Source: Actinomycetes bacterium (GTDB lineage: Bacteria > Actinomycetota > Actinomycetes > Propionibacteriales > Propionibacteriaceae). From it: DNA of 20,707 bases. Location of the stretch: positions 1 through 20,707 of the forward strand of contig JAEZHJ010000187.1 of NCBI GenBank assembly GCA_023436925.1, given 5' to 3'. This document shows positions 14,617 to 20,707 of this stretch, piece after piece. The position numbers were made by a program, and so were the translations under genes. Numbering within the stretch: position 1 is the stretch's first letter; each line of letters begins with the position of its first letter. The notes under the pieces are model-generated. The model ran no database searches and had not been told where the DNA came from. It worked only from the letters and a program-made list of their open reading frames with translations.

Positions 14617-15939
14617 GCCGAGTTTGCGCAGCAGGGCCAGGAACATGGCGTCGGTGCCGTGGCGGTGCGGCCACAGCTGCACGAACTCACCGGCGGCCGC
14701 GTCGGGCACCTCGGGCAGGTAGCCGGGGGCGTCCAGCACCTCCACCCCGGTGGCGCCGGCCACCACGGCCCGGGTCTCGGCCAGGTGCGGCGAGCAGGTG
14801 ACGTAGGCCACCACCCCGCCGGGCCGGGCTGCGGCGATCGCCGACCGCAACAGCGCTGACTGCAGGGCGACCAGCCCGGGCAGGTCGTCGGGGCTGCGGC
14901 GCCAGCGGCTCTCGGGCCGGCGCCGCAGCGCTCCCAGGCCGGTGCACGGGACGTCAGCCATCACCCGGGCGAAACTGCCGGGCTGCCAGGCGGGCCGGGT
15001 GCCGTCGGCCACCAGCGTGACCGGACGGTGCTCGCCGGCGTAGCCGGCCAGGTTGGCCGCCACCAACCGGCCACGGTGGGGTTGCACCTCACTGGCGACC
15101 AGCCGGGCGTCCTGCCCGATCGCCAGCCCGGCCAGCAGGGCAGCCTTGCCGCCGGGTCCGGCGCACAGGTCGAGCCAGGGACCGTCGGGCGCGGCCACCC
15201 GGCTGAGCGCGAGGGCAACCAGCTGCGAGCCCTCGTCCTGCACCCCGGCGCGGCCCTCGGCCACCGCGGCAACCTGCTGCGGCGGCCCGGACAGGTACGC
15301 ACCGAAGGGCGAGTAGCGCGCGGGCTCGCCACCCAGCTCGGCGACCTCCGCCAGGCCGGGCCGGACCACGAGGTGGTTGGTGGGCGCGACATTGTCGGCG
15401 GCGAGCGCGTCCTCCAGCTCCGCGGCGGCCCGCTCCCCCAGCGCGTCCTGCCACGCCTCGACGATCCAGCGCGGGTGCTGGCTGGTGAGGGCGAGGGTGT
15501 CGAGCCGGTCCCGTCCGGCGGTCAGCTTCGCCAGCCACTCCGCCAGCGGACGGGCCGCGATCTTGCGCAGCACCGCGTTCACCAGGCCGGTCACCCGACG
15601 GCCGACCTCGGCGGCGGCCAGGTCGACCGTCGCCGAGACCGCCGCATGGGTGGGGACCCGCATCGCGAGCACCTGATGGGCGCCCAGCCGCAGCACGTCC
15701 AGCACCGGCGGGTCGAGCCGGGCCACCGGACGTCCGCCGGCCGCCTCGATCACCGCGTCGTAGGTGCCCAGCGCCCGGCAGGTGCCGAAGCACAGCTCGG
15801 TGGCGAAGGCGGCGTCGCGCCGGCTCAGTCCGGCCGCCTCGGCGGCCATCGTCAGGTTGGCGTAGGCACCCTGGGACTCGACCCGGCGCAGCACCCGGAA
15901 GGCCGCCCGACGCGCCGGGTCAGGGCTGGGCCTGCTCAC
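14614..15939 (-). CDS. rsmB: 16S rRNA (cytosine-967-C5)-methyltransferase RsmB
   Basis: RsmB adds a methyl group to C5 of C967 of 16S rRNA using S-adenosylmethionine. The 441-residue protein has an N-terminal NusB-like RNA-binding helical domain (about 8-145), then the methyltransferase domain. The SAM motif is LDLCAGPGGKA (256-266). The two conserved cysteines are Cys332 in DVPCTGLG (motif IV) and Cys382 in VTCSPH (motif VI, covalent catalyst). The GTG start overlaps the fmt stop as GTGA, with GGAG upstream. The open frame extends further upstream but that part overlaps fmt and is not family-like. The fmt-rsmB pairing is common in bacteria. Confidence 0.95.
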   Translation of the reverse strand: MSRPSPDPARRAAFRVLRRVESQGAYANLTMAAEAAGLSRRDAAFATELCFGTCRALGTYDAVIEAAGGRPVARLDPPVLDVLRLGAHQVLAMRVPTHAAVSATVDLAAAEVGRRVTGLVNAVLRKIAARPLAEWLAKLTAGRDRLDTLALTSQHPRWIVEAWQDALGERAAAELEDALAADNVAPTNHLVVRPGLAEVAELGGEPARYSPFGAYLSGPPQQVAAVAEGRAGVQDEGSQLVALALSRVAAPDGPWLDLCAGPGGKAALLAGLAIGQDARLVASEVQPHRGRLVAANLAGYAGEHRPVTLVADGTRPAWQPGSFARVMADVPCTGLGALRRRPESRWRRSPDDLPGLVALQSALLRSAIAAARPGGVVAYVTCSPHLAETRAVVAGATGVEVLDAPGYLPEVPDAAAGEFVQLWPHRHGTDAMFLALLRKLG

Positions 15940-16856
15940 TCGAAGGGCTCCGGCTCGCCGCGCAGCCCGTTGGCCCAGGCGCCGGCCGGCATCGCGGCCT
16001 TGCCCTGCGGCTGCACCTGTGCGAGCCGCAGCAGCCCCGAGCCGGTGCCGACGAGCACCTCGCGACGACTGACCTGCACGGTGCCGGCGGGCAGGTCTCC
16101 GGGCACGGCCTCGGCCCGCAGCACCCGGAACCGGTCGCCCGACCAGGTGGTCCACGCCATGGGCGACGGGTTGCAGGCCCGGACCTGGCGGGCGAGCTCG
16201 TCGGCGGGCCGGTGCCAGTCCAGCCGCGCGTCGGCGACCGTCAACTTCCCGGCGAGGGTGATCCCCTCCTCGGGCTGCTCGACCGCGCGGGCCGTGCCGT
16301 CGGCCACCTGGGTGAGCACCTCGGCGAGCAGGTCGGCGCCGAGCGGGGTGAGCCGCTCCAGGAGTTCACCGGCGGTCTCGTCCGGGCCGATCGGGGTGGT
16401 GCGGGTGGCCAGGACGGGGCCGGCATCCATCGCGGGAACCAGCCGGAACACGGTGACACCGGTCTCCTCATCGCCGGCCAGGATGGCGCGCTGCACGGGG
16501 GCGGCGCCCCGCCAGCGTGGCAGCACCGAGTAGTGGACATTGAGCCAGCCGTGCGCCGGCAGGTCGAGCACGGGTTGCGGGATCAGCGCACCATAGGCGA
16601 TCACCACGGCCGCGTCCGGGGCGAGCTCGGCCAGCCTGGCGGCCAGCTCGGGGTCGCGGGCGCTGGCCGGGCGGAGCACCTCCAGCCCACGCTCGGCGGC
16701 AAGCTGGGCGACCGGGCTGGGCACCAGCCGCTTCGACCGGCCCTGGGGGGCGTCCGGCCGGGTGATCGCGGCGAGCACCTCGTGGTCGGTGTGGTCGAGC
16801 AGGTGGGAGAGGGTGCGCGCGGCGACAACCGGGGTCCCGGCAAAGACGAGGCGCAT
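15936..16856 (-). CDS. fmt: Methionyl-tRNA formyltransferase
   Basis: Fmt formylates initiator methionyl-tRNA with 10-formyltetrahydrofolate. The 306-residue protein has the normal length. Its N-terminus MRLVFAGTPVVA is typical. Formyltransferase catalytic residues appear as Asn106 and His108 in NVHYSVLPRWRGAAPVQ and Asp144 in MDAGPVL. The C-terminal domain (about 205-306) is the OB-like tRNA-binding part. The ATG at 16856 lies 4 bp after the priA stop without a strong Shine-Dalgarno sequence, so coupling to priA is likely. Its stop overlaps the rsmB start. Confidence 0.96.
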   Translation of the reverse strand: MRLVFAGTPVVAARTLSHLLDHTDHEVLAAITRPDAPQGRSKRLVPSPVAQLAAERGLEVLRPASARDPELAARLAELAPDAAVVIAYGALIPQPVLDLPAHGWLNVHYSVLPRWRGAAPVQRAILAGDEETGVTVFRLVPAMDAGPVLATRTTPIGPDETAGELLERLTPLGADLLAEVLTQVADGTARAVEQPEEGITLAGKLTVADARLDWHRPADELARQVRACNPSPMAWTTWSGDRFRVLRAEAVPGDLPAGTVQVSRREVLVGTGSGLLRLAQVQPQGKAAMPAGAWANGLRGEPEPFE

Positions 16857-16860
16857 GAGG

Positions 16861-18783
16861 TCAGCCTACGACCTGTGGATCGACCCGAACGCGCAGCGCC
16901 CCTTCGGCCTTGCGCGCGACCCGCTGGGCCAGCATCAGCCGCACCGCCGCCACCAGTTGGGGGCCCTGCCCGAGCGGACTGCGCAGCGTGAGCCGGGCCG
17001 GCGTGCCCTCCTCGTTGCGACCGGCCGGGACCTCGAACGGCCCCCGCAGGTCGACCCCCTCCGGCGGCTGCAGCACCTCGGCGATCTGGCCCAGCAGGGT
17101 CAGGTCACCCTCGATGGTGACGAGCTTGGCGGCGGGCGGGAACCCGGTGGCGCGTCGCTCGGCGAGTTCCCGCTCGGCGTAGCCGACCGGATCGACCCGC
17201 AGCATGGCCTGGACCTGGCGGTCGGACGGCTCACCGACGAGCAGGACGGTGCCGCCGGCCTCACCGGGGCGGACCAGTGCCGCGACCGCCAGCCAGCGCC
17301 GCAGCGCCTCCTCCCCGACGCGCAGGTCGGGCCGGGACAGCGTGGCGGCGGTGTCCAGCACGAGGGCGGCGGCGTAGCCGGTCGGTGCGACCGGTTCGAC
17401 CCCGGGGGTGGCCAGCACGATGGCGGGCTTGTCGCCGACCTGCTCGAGCGGGTGCTCGCCGTTGGAGTGCAGCACGGTGGTGCCGGGGAAGGCCTTGCCG
17501 AACTCCTCGGCCGTGCGCACCACGCCGGCCACCGGGGTGCGGAGCTGGCCGCCGCCGCACTCGGCGCACCGCCAGGCGGTGGTCAGCGGGCCGCAGAATC
17601 GGCAGGCGAGGCCACCGGGGCCGCGGACCAGGGCTTGCGAGCAGTGCCGGCAGCGGGCCACCTCGCGGCAGCGTTCGCAGACCACCAGGGGCTGGTAGCC
17701 GGCCCGCGGGACGCTGACCAGCACCGGGCCGGAGGTCAGGCCGTCGCGGATCGCGGCGAACACCGGCCACGGCAGGCGCTGCTCGTCAGGGCAGGAACGC
17801 ATCGCCGGCGAGACCGCCCGGGCCTGGCCGGGGGTGAGGGCGAGCGGGCGCAGCCACCCGCTCTCGACCAGCCGCTGGACTTCGCAGGTCCGGTTCCGGG
17901 CCGCGAGCAGCAGCCCGCAGCCGGTCAGGTGGGCCCGCAGCGCGACCACCTCGCGAGCGTGCGGGTAGGGCGCCCGCAGGTCGGCGTGGGAGTCGTCCCC
18001 GTCGTCCCACAGCGCCAGCAGGCCGAGGTTGTGGACGGGGGCGAAGGCGGCGGCACGGGTGCCCAGCACGAGCCGGACCTGGCCCCGCAGGGCGGCCAGG
18101 AAGGCCCGGTACCGGGCGGCGGGCCCGGCCTCGGCGCTGAGGGTGACGAAGCTGCCCTTGCCGAACCACTGCTCGGCCAGCTTGCCCAGCGCGGCCAGGT
18201 CACGCTGGTCGGGCACCACGACGATCGCGCCCTTGCCGGACCGAAGCGTGGCTGCCGCGGCCTGGAGCAGCCCGGCCTGCCAGTCGCCCTCGGGGCCGCT
18301 GGTGGGGGCGACCGTCCAGGCCGCCCGGGGCGCGCCGCCGCCGGTCAGGGCGGCCAGCAGGCCCTCGCCGGACGGGTAGCCGGGCAGCGGGCCGGGCGGC
18401 AGGTCCTCCAGCCGCGGGGCGGGGTAGTCGGGCGGGACGGCGTTCTCGGTGACGCCGTGCCGGGGCGGTACAGCCAGCCGGACGACGTCGGTGAAGCTGC
18501 CGGCGTAGTGGTCGGCCACCGCGCGCACCAGGGCGGCGACCTCGTCGGTGAGCACCGGCTCGGGCGAGACGACGGCGTGCAGCGGCTTGAGATCGGGGTG
18601 ATCCGAGCCGTCCGACAGCCCCAGGATGAACCCGTTGACCTGACGTCCGGCGAACCTCACCCGCACCCGGGCACCCGGCACCGCCTGGTCGCGGAGCGCC
18701 TCGGGGACGAGATAGTCGAAGGGGCGGTCCAGGTGCGCCAGCGGGACGTCGACCGCCACGCTCGCCACCCGCCCCTGTGCCAT
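16861..18783 (-). CDS. priA: PriA-like replication restart protein with degenerate helicase motifs
   Basis: PriA binds stalled or recombined forks and supports primosome reassembly. The 640-residue product has the N-terminal DNA-binding domain (VDVPLAHLDRPFDY, 11-24). Eight zinc-ligand cysteines follow at 369/372, 378/381, 394/397 and 406/409, then the C-terminal domain. Helicase motifs are lost: the Walker A position reads PTSGPEGD (160-167), and the DEEH position reads WDDGD (259-263). This matches what is known of actinobacterial PriA proteins, which are thought to lack helicase activity. I chose the ATG at 18783 because the family-like N-terminus begins there and a TAGGCT hexamer lies 7 nt upstream. 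An in-frame ATG at 18813 is the alternative. fmt follows after 4 bp. Confidence 0.9.
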   Translation of the reverse strand: MAQGRVASVAVDVPLAHLDRPFDYLVPEALRDQAVPGARVRVRFAGRQVNGFILGLSDGSDHPDLKPLHAVVSPEPVLTDEVAALVRAVADHYAGSFTDVVRLAVPPRHGVTENAVPPDYPAPRLEDLPPGPLPGYPSGEGLLAALTGGGAPRAAWTVAPTSGPEGDWQAGLLQAAAATLRSGKGAIVVVPDQRDLAALGKLAEQWFGKGSFVTLSAEAGPAARYRAFLAALRGQVRLVLGTRAAAFAPVHNLGLLALWDDGDDSHADLRAPYPHAREVVALRAHLTGCGLLLAARNRTCEVQRLVESGWLRPLALTPGQARAVSPAMRSCPDEQRLPWPVFAAIRDGLTSGPVLVSVPRAGYQPLVVCERCREVARCRHCSQALVRGPGGLACRFCGPLTTAWRCAECGGGQLRTPVAGVVRTAEEFGKAFPGTTVLHSNGEHPLEQVGDKPAIVLATPGVEPVAPTGYAAALVLDTAATLSRPDLRVGEEALRRWLAVAALVRPGEAGGTVLLVGEPSDRQVQAMLRVDPVGYAERELAERRATGFPPAAKLVTIEGDLTLLGQIAEVLQPPEGVDLRGPFEVPAGRNEEGTPARLTLRSPLGQGPQLVAAVRLMLAQRVARKAEGALRVRVDPQVVG

Positions 18784-18790
18784 GACACGC

Positions 18791-18796
18791 AGCCTA
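18791..18796 (-). promoter_or_regulatory. Candidate -10 element of a leaderless priA promoter
   Basis: The minus strand reads TAGGCT, followed by 7 nt and then the ATG at 18783. No Shine-Dalgarno sequence is present. The spacing is the same as at metH. If real, it excludes the longer start at 18813, because the element would lie within that longer coding region. Confidence 0.35.
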
Positions 18797-18831
18797 GAGG
18801 CCGGTGCCGACATCGGGCGGTGGGAGCCGGG

Positions 18832-20277
18832 CTACTCCGCTGCAGCGGCGTACCCTAAGTCACCGGCCGTCCGGTCGATCAACCGCAGCAGTTCGGCGGA
18901 GCCCCGGAACACGTCCGCGATCACCGGGACCACCCGGCCGTCCGCGCCGCGCACCATCCGGGTGTCGCCGTCCCGCTCGACACCTGCGACCTCCGACCAC
19001 CGCATCGAGCTCGCATAGCCGTCGACCTGGAGCGTGAGGCCCTCGTCGCCGACCGTGACCGCGGTGTCCAGCGGTGCGAGGGTCAGGACTCGGCGCCGGA
19101 ACCTCCGGCCGGCGTGCCTGGGCGCCTCCGGCCAGACATCGTCGGTGCAATCCCGCAGGCCGGCGATCTCGAGCGAGACCTCATCACTGACCTCCACCAG
19201 CAGCCGCCCGAGCGCCTCCCGGGCGCGCGCCTGCACCCGCTCGATGCCGACGCTGCTCATCAGCGCCAGGAGTTCATCACCCCCGCGCGGCTCGCGGCCG
19301 GTCTCAAGCAGCCGGACTGCCTCGTCCTCGAGCGCCTCCAGCGGATCGCCGGGATCGTCGAGCCACGCCGCGAAACTGCGAACCTCGTACTCCAGTTGCT
19401 CGGGTGTCGGACCGTGGTCAGCGAGGCGTCGCAGTTCGTCCACCATCGCCTGGGCCATCGCAGGCAGGTCCTCGGTTCTACCGGTGCAGGCCACCACCGA
19501 CAGCGTGGTCTCGGTGCTGACCCGGCGCCGGGCCGCGTAGACGTCGTACACCATGGCGCGACGGTGGCGAAGGTCCTCTTCGAGCGCGGTTTGCAGCACG
19601 GCCAACAGCAGGACGCCGCTGGCCGCGTCCTCGGCCGTGAGCTCGTAGGAGAGGGTGGCCCCCTCACAGGCCGTCCGGAGCAGGCTGGGAGCCTCGATGT
19701 GGGACGCAACAGGCACCGGCATGTGCGGCCTGGGACCCTCCGGCAGCTCGATCGACCAGCCGTCGGGGAGTTCCCCGGTGACCAGCAGGACGGCGTTCTC
19801 TCGGGTCAGGCAGCGCCGGGTGAACTCCATCACCTGGGCCTCGGTGACCTGGTCTGCCGCCGGACCGCAGGCTCCGGCCAGTCCCACGCCGTGAATCCCG
19901 TAACGCGTGAGCAAGGCGCCGGCCATCGGCGGAGCCACCGCAAGTCCCTCTTCGAGGCCCACCACTTTCGCCTCATGTGCGAGCCTGTGCAACGGCGGGT
20001 CAGCGACGGTCCGGGCGACCTGCTGGATCAGGTCGAGGACCGCGCTCCGCTCGCCGCTCGCGTGGAACACCATGACCTCATCGTCGACCCGCGCGTTGTG
20101 AGCCAGTGGCACCCGCGGCAGCTCCGACATGATGAGATGCTCCACCAGGTGCGGGACGGGCAGCGTCCGGAAGCTGGCATAGCGCAATCCCGCCCGGAAC
20201 AGCAAGCCTGCCCGGAACGGTCCCGGGGCGTCCCGGCGAACCACAGGAACGCCGACCTGACCCACCTTGCGTCCCAT
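18832..20277 (-). CDS. Divergent M16-type metallopeptidase with C-terminal PH-like segment
   Basis: The 481-residue protein resembles M16 (insulinase/processing peptidase) proteins; its substrate is unknown. The inverted zinc motif HxxEH is HLVEH at 43-47, in a family-like setting (LFRAGLRYASF before it). A candidate third ligand is Glu109 in KVVGLEEG, about 62 residues on instead of the usual 75 or so, because the intervening segment is short. The C-terminal half has LRHRRAMVYDV (236-246), like the Arg/Tyr pair of M16. Residues about 399-481 (GLTLQVDG...MRWSEVAGV...DGRVVPV) look like a small PH-type beta domain. There is no signal peptide. The ATG at 20277 follows AGGAGG at 7 nt. It separates metK from priA, which are usually adjacent or near. 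Confidence 0.72.
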   Translation of the reverse strand: MGRKVGQVGVPVVRRDAPGPFRAGLLFRAGLRYASFRTLPVPHLVEHLIMSELPRVPLAHNARVDDEVMVFHASGERSAVLDLIQQVARTVADPPLHRLAHEAKVVGLEEGLAVAPPMAGALLTRYGIHGVGLAGACGPAADQVTEAQVMEFTRRCLTRENAVLLVTGELPDGWSIELPEGPRPHMPVPVASHIEAPSLLRTACEGATLSYELTAEDAASGVLLLAVLQTALEEDLRHRRAMVYDVYAARRRVSTETTLSVVACTGRTEDLPAMAQAMVDELRRLADHGPTPEQLEYEVRSFAAWLDDPGDPLEALEDEAVRLLETGREPRGGDELLALMSSVGIERVQARAREALGRLLVEVSDEVSLEIAGLRDCTDDVWPEAPRHAGRRFRRRVLTLAPLDTAVTVGDEGLTLQVDGYASSMRWSEVAGVERDGDTRMVRGADGRVVPVIADVFRGSAELLRLIDRTAGDLGYAAAAE

Positions 20278-20285
20278 CTGGGATC

Positions 20286-20291
20286 CTCCTG
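20286..20291 (-). promoter_or_regulatory. Strong Shine-Dalgarno sequence fixing the start of the M16-like gene
   Basis: The minus strand carries AGGAGG about 8 nt before the ATG at 20277. An open frame continues 60 bp further upstream, but those residues are not M16-like, so this site decides the start. Confidence 0.6.
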
Positions 20292-20353
20292 GCGCCGGTT
20301 GTGCCGCTATTCCTACCAGCCGGACGCGGCGTCGCACAGGAGAAACCCGGAGG

Positions 20354-20707
20354 TCAGCCCTTCACCGCGGCGGCGAGGGCCTCGGCCCGGTCCGTCCGCT
20401 CCCAGGTCATCACGTCCAGCTCGCGGCCGAAGTGGCCGTAGTTGGTGATCCTGGAGTAGATCGGGCGCAGCAGGTCGAGGTCGCGGATGATGGCGGCCGG
20501 TCGCAGGTCGAACACCGACAGGACGGCGTCGGTGATCTGGCCCAGCGGCACCTTCTCGGTGCCGAAGCACTCGGTGTAAAAACCGACCGGGTGCGCCCGT
20601 CCGATCGCGTAGGCGACCTGCACCTCGCAGCGCTCGGCCAGCCCGGCGGCGACCACGTTCTTGGCGACCCAGCGCATGGCGTAGGCGGCCGAGCGGTCGA
20701 CCTTGGA
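20354..20707 (-). CDS. metK: S-adenosylmethionine synthetase, C-terminal part (cut by window edge)
   Basis: MetK makes S-adenosylmethionine from methionine and ATP. Only the last 117 residues are present; the family is about 390-400 residues, so the gene continues past 20707. The segment starts with SKVDRSAAYAMRWVAKNVVA and continues with CEVQVAYAIG and ITNYGHFGRE, the standard C-terminal landmarks of MetK. The stop is a TGA at 20354. The 76-bp gap to the next gene holds that gene's ribosome binding site; no clear terminator is seen there. MetH in the same window supplies its methionine substrate. Confidence 0.95.
   Translation of the reverse strand, partial: SKVDRSAAYAMRWVAKNVVAAGLAERCEVQVAYAIGRAHPVGFYTECFGTEKVPLGQITDAVLSVFDLRPAAIIRDLDLLRPIYSRITNYGHFGRELDVMTWERTDRAEALAAAVKG

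Noticed and set aside
18784..18831. Terminator between the M16-like gene and priA
   Set aside because: Only a 4-bp stem with a 2-base loop and no T-tract is visible, which is too weak.
1..20707. Mobile element, prophage, CRISPR or toxin-antitoxin system
   Set aside because: No transposase, integrase, direct-repeat array or small paired genes were found; apart from the M16-like gene the content is housekeeping.

Overview
The window is about 70% G+C and is packed with genes. Gene content and order point to a high-GC Gram-positive actinobacterium (Actinomycetota). The main clues are a Pup/Dop/ARC pupylation locus next to trmI, metH and a PAC2-family gene, an arrangement I recall from mycobacteria. 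A proteasome-less lineage such as Propionibacteriaceae would fit, but the exact taxon is inference. All genes but one lie on the minus strand. No tRNA, rRNA, insertion sequence, CRISPR array, integrase or riboswitch was seen, and no stretch over 300 bases lacks a gene.

Layout, left to right. (1) 1-876: the N-terminal part of malate synthase G, cut by the window edge, with a candidate FadR/GlcC-type operator in its promoter. (2) 927-12994: nine minus-strand genes read in the order metH, peptide-binding lipoprotein, trmI, arc, dop, pup, tyrA, cmk, der. Every junction overlaps or has a gap of at most 28 bp, so one long transcription unit starting at metH is plausible. (3) 13044-13880: the only plus-strand gene, a PAC2-family protein, divergent from metH across 49 bp and convergent with rpe across 3 bp. 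(4) 13884-20707: rpe, rsmB, fmt, priA, an M16-like peptidase and the C-terminal part of metK.

The core of interest is pupylation. Pup ends in Gly-Gly-Gln, so it needs a deamidase, and Dop lies just upstream of it. ARC, the AAA+ ring that recognises Pup, lies upstream of Dop. The 20S genes prcB/prcA and the ligase pafA, which usually follow pup, are absent here: the pup stop codon overlaps the tyrA start. ARC also lacks the C-terminal Gln-Tyr-Leu tail that docks Mpa on the 20S core. Both facts suggest a Pup system working without a proteasome. Dop has a shortened Dop-specific loop and some PafA-like residues.

The remaining genes are housekeeping. TyrA, Cmk and Der form the familiar end of an scpAB-type cluster. 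MetK, PriA, Fmt, RsmB and Rpe form a familiar actinobacterial cluster, interrupted here by a divergent M16-type metallopeptidase with a C-terminal PH-like tail. MetH and MetK are both part of the methionine/S-adenosylmethionine cycle, and TrmI and RsmB consume its product. Four genes (metH, PAC2, priA, rpe) have a -10-like hexamer 6-8 nt before the start codon and no Shine-Dalgarno sequence, which suggests leaderless transcripts.
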